This document shows positions 45,667 through 55,291 of a stretch of DNA of 64,000 nucleotides, in pieces. Both the position numbers and the translations under genes were made by a program. This DNA is from Micavibrio sp. UBA2137 (lineage in GTDB: Bacteria > Pseudomonadota > Alphaproteobacteria > Micavibrionales > Micavibrionaceae). The notes under the pieces are model-generated. The model searched no databases and was not told where the DNA came from. It worked only from the letters and a program-made list of their open reading frames with translations. The first letter of the stretch is position 1. Each line of letters begins with the position of its first letter. The stretch spans positions 843,451 to 907,450 of the forward strand of contig DCXL01000004.1 in the NCBI GenBank assembly GCA_002328415.1, in the 5' to 3' direction.

Positions 45667-47367
45667 CTAAAAACTTACATTAATCTCAAATAACACCCGT
45701 GGACCATCCACCCCGCCCATAATAGGGTTATCAACGTCCTTCGTGAGAGGAAGGGCCGCTTGCAGAGAACCACTGACAGGAATGTCATAGAACTGAAAAT
45801 AGGTCCCCACACCCGTAGATGAAGCCGAAATCGGTTTTTCACCACGATCATGGTTCCACACCTTCCCAATATCGTAAAACACAAAGGGCGTTGTATGAAT
45901 AACATTTTCTTTCACATCCTTGCGATGAAAACGTATCTCGGCCGAGGCTGAGACACCACTATCTCCAGTAATCTCCGAAGGATCATAAGCACGCCCCATA
46001 GTCGCACCGCCATAGCCAAATTCAGCAACCGAAAGCAACGGGTGTGGTGCATATTGCGCATTTACTTGCCCCAGAAAATCAAAATAAGAGGAGAGACGTT
46101 GTAGACGTGCGGCCGTCATTTCCGCCTTAAAATAATCAACCCGCCCCTGAGCACGGGATAATGTCGGTGCACCGTTTTCACTACTACCAAATATCTCTAA
46201 ACCCTTATGAAAACCGATTGTTGCCGCCGTTACATGGCCTTCGTCATCCTTCACATCATAACTTGCGTTTAATTTAATCGTGCGGGTTTTGTCATCTATG
46301 AGTTCCTCATCGAGAAACTCTGTCGCATTGTTACGCAAGCTAAAATCAACACCAATTTTTAAATTTTCTTTGCGGGAACGCACAATCGGATAACTCAAGC
46401 CAGTTTCAAACGTGTAACTATCGCTTTCAACCTCAAGTGGTGCAAGCGTATAGCCTGGATCGGAATTTGAATAGGAAAAGCTTGTCGTACTCGTTAATCC
46501 TGATGCATTTATTGGGACTGCATATGAAAGCGCACCATATTGTACCTCTTGTAGGGGTAGCGATGTTGTACCCTGTACAATCAAGCTATCAAAAGGGTTT
46601 AAAATACCGCCAATCCCATAACTTGCAATCAATTGGTGTGGGCCAACGAATTTTGACCCATGGTTATTATAACTCAATGCCCCCCATGGCTTTTTACGCT
46701 CGGGTTTGAGGATGATATCAACCTGCCCTGGTCGCGTTTGGTCACTTGCAGGGGCGAGCACACTTTGCATCGACACGCCCGCTCCTTCATTCAAAAGCAA
46801 AATATGACGTTCTAATGTTGGACCGTGCAACGCTTGATCTTTTTCAAGTCTTGCGACAGTTTCAGCAATCAAGCGTGATTTTTTAATTTTTGGTTCATTC
46901 GATTCAATAATAACTTGAGACACATGGCCTTCAATCACATGAATGCGCACATTTCCATCTGAGATCGTTTGCGCTGGAATAACGGCTTTAGAGAGAAAAT
47001 ATCCATTTTGGCGGTAAAAATTAGTAATACGGGATGTCAGATGATTCAAAACCGTAAAATCGACTTCACGGCCAATATATTCATCAATAATGACATTCAT
47101 GTCACTTTTGTTAAAAACCGTTACACCCGAAATTGTGACATCCTTAAGAACAAATCCTGTTTGCTGTGCCTTTGGAATAGTTTCGTCTATTATTAGCATT
47201 TCAGGAGCAACAATCGTTTCGTCATTTTCAGGAGCAACAATGTTGAAACGTTCGTCAAATCTGGATGGGTCGGCCGAACCCGGCAAGGTTTGCGCGGACA
47301 CACACGTTGAGGTTGTATAAAAATACAACAATAAAAAGGTGATGATTTTATTACGACGCATGCACAT
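45667..47367 (-). CDS. TpsB transporter (ShlB/FhaC/HecB family pore)
   Basis: This 566-residue outer-membrane pore secretes the adjacent TpsA protein. A signal peptide (cleaved after CVSA) is followed by an N-terminal extension and two POTRA-type domains: GFVLKDVTISGVTVFNKSD near 71, then GNVRIHVIEGHVSQVIIES. A 16-strand barrel follows. The loop-6 motif region GGATMGRAYDPSEITGD near residue 450 is the conserved signature of this family. The C-terminus ends in the aromatic VLFEINVSF, as expected for BAM insertion. The ATG 6 bases downstream (MRRNKI) is an equally good start. Confidence 0.93.
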   Translation of the reverse strand: MCMRRNKIITFLLLYFYTTSTCVSAQTLPGSADPSRFDERFNIVAPENDETIVAPEMLIIDETIPKAQQTGFVLKDVTISGVTVFNKSDMNVIIDEYIGREVDFTVLNHLTSRITNFYRQNGYFLSKAVIPAQTISDGNVRIHVIEGHVSQVIIESNEPKIKKSRLIAETVARLEKDQALHGPTLERHILLLNEGAGVSMQSVLAPASDQTRPGQVDIILKPERKKPWGALSYNNHGSKFVGPHQLIASYGIGGILNPFDSLIVQGTTSLPLQEVQYGALSYAVPINASGLTSTTSFSYSNSDPGYTLAPLEVESDSYTFETGLSYPIVRSRKENLKIGVDFSLRNNATEFLDEELIDDKTRTIKLNASYDVKDDEGHVTAATIGFHKGLEIFGSSENGAPTLSRAQGRVDYFKAEMTAARLQRLSSYFDFLGQVNAQYAPHPLLSVAEFGYGGATMGRAYDPSEITGDSGVSASAEIRFHRKDVKENVIHTTPFVFYDIGKVWNHDRGEKPISASSTGVGTYFQFYDIPVSGSLQAALPLTKDVDNPIMGGVDGPRVLFEINVSF

Positions 47368-47520
47368 AACGTGAAAAAGGAAAGGCCAAAAAGGTTAGAA
47401 CTCAGCGTTTTAGAACTGTAAGCTTACCATAAGTTTTAAAGGGCGAAAACTGCGTTTTAAATGCCTATAACACGCACTACACTAATAGTAGATTTTCCAC
47501 GCGAATAAAATCTCCTGTAC

Positions 47521-48930
47521 CTATTGTGCGTCAGCTGGGAAAAGTTCCCATCCACCGCCCAGGGCAGTGTAAAGAGAAACAAGCTTGATAAGCGATCGTG
47601 TCTCTGAAAGCACAAGCTCGTCTTCAGACGAACTCAACTCGCGTTCGGCATCTAATACCGCTAGATAATCTGCCTCACCCACGGAAAGCAATTCGCGCGC
47701 AAGAGAAACTGACTTGCGTCGGCTATTGACTGCCTCTTCCAGGCGTTGACGTGTTTCCAATTCCTGCCCATATTGCGAAAGTGTTCCCTCAGCATCCGCT
47801 AATGCCTCCAGTACTGTTTTCTCATACTGCGCGAGTGCAGCTTTATTTTCTGCCTTTTCAATGTCAATGCGTGCACGAATAGCCCCGCCTTCGAATACCG
47901 ACCAGTCAAGAAACCCACCAAACGACCAAAACTCAGCCGCACTTGTAAACAAGTCACCAAAGCTGCGCGCTTGTGTCCCGATATCCCCTGTGAGGAAAAA
48001 TTTAGGGAAAAGCTCAGATGTCTGAACACCTATATCGGCAACAGATGCCGCAAGTTCACGTTCGGCCATGCGTATATCTGGGCGACGTTGCAACAACTCT
48101 GAACGTAATCCCACTGGAACCAAATCAGGGGGTGTTGGAAGCGGCTTCACAATCATCATGTCTTCCAACAAGGCTTCGGGAGGTTTACCAAGCAAAACCG
48201 ACAGTGCGTAAATGGACGTTTCAAGGTCAGCTTTTAAGTTCGGCACACGCGCCAAGGTCAACTGGTATTCACTCTTTGCACGTGAGACGTCAAATTCGCT
48301 AGCCTCACCGACTTGTGCGCGTGTCTCTATCAAGTCAAATGTCTGTTTTTGAAGATCGGCATTTTGTTCTGTAATGGCTATGCGCTTTTGCAGGCCGCGG
48401 GCTTCGTAATATGTACGTGTCACCTCTGACAAGGTTGAGAGCAAAACATCCTGATAATTTGCTATCGCACGTCCTACCCGCGCATCCGCAGCCTCATAAG
48501 CACGCCTATTTCCACCGAAGATATCCAATTCCCAAGAGGCATCAAACCCCGCCTGATAGAGGTTACGAATTTGGCCACCACCGTTATTGAAAGAACCACT
48601 GCCTTGTCTTGAACGACTCCCATCTGCCGTACCAGAAACTTCTGGAAAGAAAGGCGAGGTCGTTTCCCTGCGCGCTGCACGTGCGGCAAGAAGATTACTT
48701 TGCGCAATCTCGATATCTTTATTAGTAATGGCTGCTTGTTGAATATACTGGTTGAGAAGCGGATCTTCGAACATCTCCCACCATCGAAGATTAATAGGGC
48801 TCGACGCGCTTACATCTTGCCCAAACGAAAACCATCCATCGAAAAGCGACATGCGCGGTTGCTCGTAATCAGGTCCAACAGAGCATGCAGATAATATCAG
48901 GACAGAGCAAAGGGCAAGCGTACGTCTCAT
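47521..48930 (-). CDS. RND efflux outer-membrane factor (NodT/OprM family lipoprotein)
   Basis: This 469-residue TolC-like outer-membrane channel has a lipoprotein signal (VLILSACSVGPDYEQP). Two repeated OEP halves follow, the second including LLQRRPDIRMAERELAASVADIG, the hallmark RPDI motif. Long helical hairpins (ARREL-like LSEVTRTYYEARGLQKRIAI) form the periplasmic tunnel. The ATG overlaps the end of the pump gene by 4 bases, so it is the last gene of the MFP-RND-OMF operon. Confidence 0.93.
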   Translation of the reverse strand: MRRTLALCSVLILSACSVGPDYEQPRMSLFDGWFSFGQDVSASSPINLRWWEMFEDPLLNQYIQQAAITNKDIEIAQSNLLAARAARRETTSPFFPEVSGTADGSRSRQGSGSFNNGGGQIRNLYQAGFDASWELDIFGGNRRAYEAADARVGRAIANYQDVLLSTLSEVTRTYYEARGLQKRIAITEQNADLQKQTFDLIETRAQVGEASEFDVSRAKSEYQLTLARVPNLKADLETSIYALSVLLGKPPEALLEDMMIVKPLPTPPDLVPVGLRSELLQRRPDIRMAERELAASVADIGVQTSELFPKFFLTGDIGTQARSFGDLFTSAAEFWSFGGFLDWSVFEGGAIRARIDIEKAENKAALAQYEKTVLEALADAEGTLSQYGQELETRQRLEEAVNSRRKSVSLARELLSVGEADYLAVLDAERELSSSEDELVLSETRSLIKLVSLYTALGGGWELFPADAQ

Positions 48931-51900
48931 GAGCTTGCCTCCTCAATTTGTTTATCTTGCTGTTCCAACTTACGACGTACATCTCCTGGCGAGCCTGTAT
49001 TCCTAGCAAGAAGATCATAAGCCACAGGCACAACAAATAACGTAAAGAACGTTGCTGCAGTCACACCGAAAAGAATAACAATCCCGATTGCAATACGTGT
49101 CTCGGCACCCGCTCCGAAAGACAATATCAGTGGGATTGACCCAGCAACTGTTGTAATTCCCGTCATAATGATAGGACGTAAACGCGTATGAGATGCCTCA
49201 CGCAGGGCCTTAGAAAATTCCACACCCTCATCTCTAAGTTGGTTTACAAATTCGACAATCAAAATCCCGTTTTTAGCCGCTAGACCAATCAACATAATTA
49301 AACCGATTTGTGTATAGACATTCAATGTATTGTCTGTCAGATAAAGACCTAGCAACGCGCCTGAGATTGCGAGTGGAACAGTCAGAATAATAACAAAGGG
49401 ATGAATGTAGCTTTCAAATTGTGCTGCAAGAACAAGAAAGACCATGATGAGTCCAAGAGCAAAGATAAACATAAGCGATGACGTCGAGCTTTGGTAATCC
49501 AAGGACTCACCCTTGTAATCAATTTGAACATTTTCTGGTAAATGCTCACGCACCAATTCACGCAAAAAGCTCAAGGCTTCACCAAGTGTATAATCATCTG
49601 CAAGGCTAGCCTCGATTGTTATTGAACGGACGCGGTTATAACGGTTAAGCGTTCCTGAATCCGCGTATTCTTCAATTGTTACAAGGCTTGCCAAAGGCAC
49701 AAGACGGCCAGTTGTTTCAGAACGTACATAGATATTTTGCATGTCGGTGGGCGTACGTTGCTCGCTCCGCTCCCCTTCCAAGATGACATCATATTCTTCA
49801 CCATCCTCGATATAGGTTGTAATGCGACGCGACCCCATCATTGTCTCCAATGTCCGTCCAACTGTCTCGACACTGACCCCTAAATCACCCGCACGGTTTT
49901 TATCAATAATAAGCCTGAGCTGTGGCTTTGTTTCTTTATAGTCACTATCGATATCGGTAAGGCCCGGATTATTTTCATTTATCTTTTCCAACAGGATATC
50001 GCGCCAATCTGCAAGTTGCGCATAAGTGCCACCGCCTATAACAAACTGCACGGGTTTGCCAATGCCCCCGCCAAAGCCTTGACGCATCACAGGGAAGGCA
50101 CGTACACCAGGCAAATCTGACATCTTGCCTGCAATTTCACCCATAATAGTAAAGCCAGAGCGGCGCTCAGCCCAATCACTCAGAACCGAAATGACAATGC
50201 CGTCATTAAAGCTTGCGATATTACCAAAGGATCGCGGTGCACGGACAAGAAGGCGCGTGATCTCCCCACTTTCAACATACGGCATGAGACGTTCTTCTAT
50301 CTCCTCCATATATTCCTTCATATATTGATAGGAGGCGCCTTCTGGACCATTTACAAGTAAGAAAAATGCTCCTCTATCTTCCTTGGGGGCGTATTCAGAG
50401 GGAATGAGTTTAAAGAGCACAACACTGAGTGCTGCAAAGCCAACAAATATAATGAGCACCACAATGCGTAAAGCCAATGCCTTTTTCAGCAAGCGGTCGT
50501 ATATCCGGCGGAAACGATCAAAGAAATCATCCACTTTTTGATGAAATGCTCCTTTTTCTGTTTTCTTTAAAAGCTTTGAAGCAAGCATTGGACAGAGTGT
50601 GACCGCAACAAATGTTGAAAAAACAACAGCAGCCGCCATTGTGATGGCAAACTCAGAAAAGAGACGACCCAAATCACCTGTCAAAAATGTAATTGGTAAG
50701 AATACGGAAACGAGCACAACTGTTGTCGCGATTACAGCAAAGCCAACTTGTCTCGTCCCGTAATAAGCAGCACGTAGAGGAGGCTCTCCCTCCTCGATGC
50801 GTCTGTAAATATTTTCCAAAACAACAATGGCATCATCCACCACCAAACCAATCGCCAATACAAGCGCGAGAAGTGTTAAGAGGTTGATTGAAAAGCCTAA
50901 AAAATAAAGCACAGAAAATGTCGCGATAAGTGACACAGGGACAGTTACCGCAGGAATAAGCATAGCTCGCACGCTACCAAGGAAAGTGTAGATAACGATA
51001 ATAACCAAGAAAATTGCAATGGCGAGCGTTTTATAAACTTCTTTGATGGCGCTACTGATAAACACAGATGTGTCATAGGAATTAATAATCTCCATGCCTT
51101 CAGGCAAGTTAGGCTGAAGACGGTCAGCCATATCACCTGCAGCTTGCGCAACAGCAATCGTATTGGCCTTTGATTGTTTAATAATCCCTATTCCAATCAT
51201 AGGCACACCATTCCCACGGAAGAAAGTGCGGTTTTCAACGGCGGCCTTTTCAATGCGCGCAACATCCCCCAAGCGCACCAAATAATCCCCTTCCCTTGAA
51301 ATAACGAGTTTTTGGAAATCCTCTGGGCTTTGATAGATGCGCGCCATACGCGCCGTGAATTGTGTCTCTTGAGATTCCAGACTTCCTGCTGGCAACTCAA
51401 TATTCTCACGTCTAAGTGCCGCTTCAATATCTGCAACTGTCAACCCGCGTGCAGCCATTTGGTTGCGGTCAAGCCAGACACGCATGCTATATTCCAATCC
51501 ACCACCAATACGTACACGGGCCACACCTGGCAGTACAGAGAAGCGGTCCTCCAGATAGCGACGCGCATAATCAGTGAGTTCAAGCGTATCCATGCGGTCA
51601 CTCACAAGATTAAGCCACAAAATAACATCATCACTGGAATCAGCTTTTTGAATATCAGGGGGATCGGCCTCTTCTGGCAAGTCATCTGCAATCCCCGAAA
51701 CACGGTCACGCACATCATTTGCAGCGGCTTCAATATCTCTACTCACATCAAATTCAATGTTAATACGTGAGCGACCATCCTCTGATGTTGAGGAGATAAA
51801 TTTAATACCTTCAACGCCCGATATCCTATCCTCAATCACCTCTGTAATCCGGGTTTCAACAATATTAGATGAAGCCCCTGGGTACACCGTGTCAACGGAT

Positions 51901-52034
51901 ACAACAGGCGGATCAATATCCGGGTATTCCCTTAAAGAGAGCCGCTCAAAAGAAACGACACCCACAACAATGAGCAGAAGCGAGAGAACCGAAGCAAAAA
52001 CTGGACGCGTTACAGAGGTATCCGATAGGAACAT
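48927..52034 (-). CDS. RND family efflux pump permease
   Basis: This 1035-residue inner-membrane proton-driven exporter has two repeats of six membrane helices and two large periplasmic loops. The proton-relay acidic pair is in LAIGLVVDDAIVVLENIYRR near residue 400. N-terminal PVFASVLSLLLIVVGVVSF is the first helix. The MYPGAS-type motif DTVYPGASSNIVETRI is conserved. It resembles the MexF/AcrB-like (HAE1) group of general efflux pumps. The substrate cannot be read from sequence. It shares one base with the end of the MFP gene (TAATG-type overlap). Confidence 0.94.
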   Translation of the reverse strand: MFLSDTSVTRPVFASVLSLLLIVVGVVSFERLSLREYPDIDPPVVSVDTVYPGASSNIVETRITEVIEDRISGVEGIKFISSTSEDGRSRINIEFDVSRDIEAAANDVRDRVSGIADDLPEEADPPDIQKADSSDDVILWLNLVSDRMDTLELTDYARRYLEDRFSVLPGVARVRIGGGLEYSMRVWLDRNQMAARGLTVADIEAALRRENIELPAGSLESQETQFTARMARIYQSPEDFQKLVISREGDYLVRLGDVARIEKAAVENRTFFRGNGVPMIGIGIIKQSKANTIAVAQAAGDMADRLQPNLPEGMEIINSYDTSVFISSAIKEVYKTLAIAIFLVIIVIYTFLGSVRAMLIPAVTVPVSLIATFSVLYFLGFSINLLTLLALVLAIGLVVDDAIVVLENIYRRIEEGEPPLRAAYYGTRQVGFAVIATTVVLVSVFLPITFLTGDLGRLFSEFAITMAAAVVFSTFVAVTLCPMLASKLLKKTEKGAFHQKVDDFFDRFRRIYDRLLKKALALRIVVLIIFVGFAALSVVLFKLIPSEYAPKEDRGAFFLLVNGPEGASYQYMKEYMEEIEERLMPYVESGEITRLLVRAPRSFGNIASFNDGIVISVLSDWAERRSGFTIMGEIAGKMSDLPGVRAFPVMRQGFGGGIGKPVQFVIGGGTYAQLADWRDILLEKINENNPGLTDIDSDYKETKPQLRLIIDKNRAGDLGVSVETVGRTLETMMGSRRITTYIEDGEEYDVILEGERSEQRTPTDMQNIYVRSETTGRLVPLASLVTIEEYADSGTLNRYNRVRSITIEASLADDYTLGEALSFLRELVREHLPENVQIDYKGESLDYQSSTSSLMFIFALGLIMVFLVLAAQFESYIHPFVIILTVPLAISGALLGLYLTDNTLNVYTQIGLIMLIGLAAKNGILIVEFVNQLRDEGVEFSKALREASHTRLRPIIMTGITTVAGSIPLILSFGAGAETRIAIGIVILFGVTAATFFTLFVVPVAYDLLARNTGSPGDVRRKLEQQDKQIEEASS

Positions 52035-53143
52035 TACTCGGCATCCTCAGTCATAGCTTCTTTTTCTTTCAAAAGCTCTTGAAGAGTTTCATCATTTTCC
52101 TCGCTTGCACGGATTTGAACCTCCATATTATCGCGTGCTTTGATCATACCGTGCGTCATAACCATCTCACCTGATTCCAACCCGGATAAGATCTCAACCT
52201 CACCAGGCTGACGTGCTCCTATTTTGACCTCGCGTTCCATGGCAATCGTTTTTCCGTCTTTATCTCCAACAACAAACACAAAGTTTTTCTCTTCACGCTT
52301 CAAAATGGCCTCCTCGGGAATAAGAAGCGCATCTCTTTGGTCTTTTAAAAGCGTGATGGTCATAAGAAGCCCTGGCTTGAGCAACGTATCTGGATTGGGC
52401 AAAATCGCGCGCACGCGAACTGTTCTGGTGACTGGATCAACGCGCGCATTAACCGTCTGGACCTCTCCCATAAACTCTTTATCCTTATAAGCATCGACCT
52501 TTCCGATGATAGGAAGGCCGGGTTTGAGCGCGGGCAAATAAATTGACGGCACATCAAAATCAACCTTTATGCGGCTCAAATCGTCTACAGTTGTAATGGT
52601 GTCACCAGGTTGAACAAGTGCACCAACGCTCACTTCTCTTAAGCCCAATATTCCTGCAAAAGGCGCCATGATTGTTAATTCTTCAATTCGTGATTCTATC
52701 GCCTCAACTTCTGATTCCGCCTCCTTTAGAACAGCCAGCCTTTGCTGTAAGGTCGCCTTGGAAAGCGCATTTGTTTGTTGCAAATCACGCGCACGGTTAT
52801 AAGAGGAGCGCGCCTCGCTTAATCTGGCCTTGGCAGCATTCAAATTCGCTTGCTCCTCACTTTTATCAAGCGTAATCAGGAGCTGGCCTTTTTCGACAAT
52901 CTGGCCATCTTCAAAATGGATAGCGCTGACTTTTTCAGTTGTATCGGCGGTGACAACCACTGTTTCATTGGCAAGAGCTGTTCCCAGCGCCTCAACACGG
53001 TCAGCAAATGCGGCCTCAACAACAGGCGTTGTAATAACTTGTAAGGGAGCGCCACCTCCACGTTTTTGTTGTGCAAATGCAAAAGACGAGCAGAGAATTA
53101 AAGAGGAGAAACACAGCGTTAACGTTAGTTTTATGAAGCCCAT
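52034..53143 (-). CDS. RND efflux periplasmic adaptor (membrane fusion protein)
   Basis: This 369-residue adaptor bridges the pump and the outer-membrane channel. It has a Sec signal peptide (ILCSSFAFA) without a lipobox. The split lipoyl domain is seen in IHFEDGQIVEKGQLLITLDK and IMAPFAGILGLREVSVGALV, with a helical hairpin between (ARLSEARSSYNRARDLQQTN). The beta-barrel domain includes VDPVTRTVRVRAILPNPDTLLKPG. The acidic C-terminal tail of about 20 residues (ENDETLQELLKEKEAMTEDA) is longer than usual. It is the first gene of the operon; no regulator gene is adjacent. Confidence 0.93.
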   Translation of the reverse strand: MGFIKLTLTLCFSSLILCSSFAFAQQKRGGGAPLQVITTPVVEAAFADRVEALGTALANETVVVTADTTEKVSAIHFEDGQIVEKGQLLITLDKSEEQANLNAAKARLSEARSSYNRARDLQQTNALSKATLQQRLAVLKEAESEVEAIESRIEELTIMAPFAGILGLREVSVGALVQPGDTITTVDDLSRIKVDFDVPSIYLPALKPGLPIIGKVDAYKDKEFMGEVQTVNARVDPVTRTVRVRAILPNPDTLLKPGLLMTITLLKDQRDALLIPEEAILKREEKNFVFVVGDKDGKTIAMEREVKIGARQPGEVEILSGLESGEMVMTHGMIKARDNMEVQIRASEENDETLQELLKEKEAMTEDAE

Positions 53144-53162
53144 GACATTCCCCGAACATAAT

Positions 53163-53180
53163 TTAAGATTTTTATCTTAA
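53163..53180. promoter_or_regulatory. 18-bp perfect palindrome upstream of the first efflux operon
   Basis: TTAAGAT-TTTT-ATCTTAA is a 7-bp inverted repeat with a 4-base spacer, 20 bases before the MFP start codon. The position and symmetry suit an operator for a dimeric repressor encoded elsewhere. It could also be a weak hairpin at the end of the upstream homocysteine methyltransferase unit, though it is not followed by a long T run on the minus strand. Confidence 0.4.
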
Positions 53181-53256
53181 TAACATATACTGCCAAAGCC
53201 TAAAAGCCAGTCTGTAGCATGCGTAAAAGAGAAATATTTCATTTCTTACAGCAACA

Positions 53257-54183
53257 CTAGTCATTGAGTGCATGCAAAAGCTTGATATGCTCAGGCCCTA
53301 TACCACAACATCCGCCAATAATTGTTGCACCACAAGCTGCCCACTTTTTTGCAAAACGCAAATAAACCTCTGGCGTAATTTCTTCCCTCATTTCGACTTT
53401 TCTTGAGCTATCGTTGGCCAGATATTGCTTTGGCTTTTTCGGAAAGGTATTTGCATAGACACCAAATGGGATAGATATATTCATATCGCTAATCACTTTA
53501 AGAGCCGCCTCCATCACCTCTGGCTGTGAACAATTAAACAGTAAGGCATTTACATTAGACGCAAGGGCTTCCTTGACCGCGTTTTGCACTGTTTCCCCTG
53601 ACCTGAGACATGCTTCACCATCATGCAGCTCATCTGACAATGTATAGGCCAACCAGATTGGGAGATCTGTAGTCTTTAACATTTCACAAACGAAACTGGC
53701 CTCTTGTGTGCTGGCCATTGTTTCCGCTATCCAAAAATCCACTTTATCTTTTTGTCCTGCGATAAGGGGCGCGTATAAGTCTTTTGCTGTAGCGGCATCA
53801 AATAAATCAGGGCGATAAGACCCAAAAACGGGTGGCAAACATCCAGCGACCGCCACAGAATGAGGCGCATTATCTGCGACCTCACGTGCGATGTTTGTCG
53901 CCAGCTCTGTCAACTCCAGCGCTCTTTTATCGAATACGTCACGCCCGATATGAAAAGGGCATATAGCATAAGTATTTGTAATAAGAACCTCTGCACCAGC
54001 ATCTACAAAATTTTGATGTGCTGTTCGCACACTCTCAGGTGACCCCATTAGGGCAAGCGCTGACCATTCAGGCTTCCGAAATGGCGCCCCCATAGCCTTG
54101 AGCTCGGCGCCCAACCCGCCATCCATAATTGTGATTTTATTACGCACTGTTGATACACCCTGATCAGAATTATTCAAAGTCAC
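53257..54183 (-). CDS. Homocysteine S-methyltransferase family protein
   Basis: This enzyme of the MHT/MmuM family transfers a methyl group from S-methylmethionine or a related donor to homocysteine, giving methionine. The zinc-binding cysteines are in LLFNCSQPE and in IIGGCCGIGPEHI (adjacent pair). The N-terminal core ITIMDGGLGAELKAMGAPF is conserved. It has 308 residues if read from the GTG at 54183. A later start (GTG or ATG near the ITIMDGG segment) fits the family length better and would free the inverted repeat at 54179-54194. It stands alone, 61 bases from a broken gene. Confidence 0.9.
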   Translation of the reverse strand: MTLNNSDQGVSTVRNKITIMDGGLGAELKAMGAPFRKPEWSALALMGSPESVRTAHQNFVDAGAEVLITNTYAICPFHIGRDVFDKRALELTELATNIAREVADNAPHSVAVAGCLPPVFGSYRPDLFDAATAKDLYAPLIAGQKDKVDFWIAETMASTQEASFVCEMLKTTDLPIWLAYTLSDELHDGEACLRSGETVQNAVKEALASNVNALLFNCSQPEVMEAALKVISDMNISIPFGVYANTFPKKPKQYLANDSSRKVEMREEITPEVYLRFAKKWAACGATIIGGCCGIGPEHIKLLHALND

Positions 54184-54194
54184 TATAAAGTGAC
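54179..54194. promoter_or_regulatory. Inverted repeat at the homocysteine methyltransferase start
   Basis: GTCACT-ATAA-AGTGAC is a 6-bp inverted repeat overlapping the most upstream GTG start. If translation starts further in, this lies in the promoter or leader and could be an operator. It does not match the ATCAAGATATCTTGAT type site of alphaproteobacterial SAM-cycle regulators as I know it. Confidence 0.3.
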
Positions 54195-54246
54195 ACTTAC
54201 GCCAAAGCGAGCCGAAACCAATCTCGTAACTAAATAAAAAATATTT

Positions 54247-55106
54247 TTACTGAGCACAGACTAAAATAAGCAGCGCAGCAAAGGCCATCATTAGCCCCGC
54301 AAGAGGACTTGCATCATCTTCTATATTTCTGAGCTTATAATAAATCATAAACCAAATTGGTGCCAAGCCAGTCACAACAGATACATAAGCCGGGTTAGGC
54401 GTTAAAATAATGGCCACGCACGCAAAGACCCATGAAACTGTATGGAAGAATGCAACACTTCCTGCGCTGATAAGAATCTTATCAGGAATAAATTGAGATC
54501 TATTTTGTGAGTAGTACAAGGGCAACGAAATCAAGAACATGAACACATTACATAAAAACACAAAATTCAAGGATATATCTAACAGCGAGCTCCCCTGTTC
54601 AAGCGCAATTTTACTTATGACTGACATAACTGAATACAAAACAGCAATGGGTATAACCGCCAGCAATGCCGCCCAGCCTGCATCATTCTTTCTAATAAAC
54701 TGAATGCTGAACATAAAAATTATAAAAGAAACCAAAACGCCAAATGCGTTTATTGGATTATCTATTAAATATTGCCTTTGTCCTGCGTCCAGCATAAGCC
54801 AGAATCCAAACGTAAGCAGGATTGCTATTGGTTGATGGAGGCACGCAACACGCCCTGATTTTTTGCAGCTAGATTATATTGAGCCATCATGCAAACAACG
54901 CTGATTGCTGCTTCCAATATAACAACGAGATAATATTCAGGAATGGCAGGCCACTCCATAAAAGGCAGAAGTGGTAGCATTAAAATAGCCGCATAAAGAG
55001 AGCGAAAGGTATTTAAAGTAAAACCTTTCACTTTATACGTTTTGTTAATCTCCGATTGAACGCAATAAGCTAGGCCTGCTATCAGCGCAAATAAACCCCA
55101 CAACAT
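54247..55106 (-). pseudogene. EamA/DMT family transporter, broken by a one-base deletion
   Basis: The first 90 or so codons (from MLWGLFALIAGLAYCVQSEI at 55106) encode the first helices of a 10-helix drug/metabolite exporter. They then run into a stop at 54825 just after NQGVLRAS. In the next frame the protein continues as LHQPIAILLTFGFWLMLDAG and on to the stop at 54247. Joining the frames gives about 290 residues, the usual DMT length. One base is missing between about 54826 and 54842. The rest of the sequence looks undamaged, so the break is recent or a sequencing error. Confidence 0.8.
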
Positions 55107-55291
55107 CTTTCAAACCTTGTTTAATTTTTAAGCTCCAAGCTAAAAGAAGCTTTTGCGCTTTGTCAATTCAACTAATGAATTTAAATAAGACAGTCGTATT
55201 GAAAGCGACAACGGTTACAGTTTGGCTCTAACTTTCATATCATCTATCGTTGCTCAAACTCAGTGCTTTATGTTTATTGCAAGAAGGCAAC

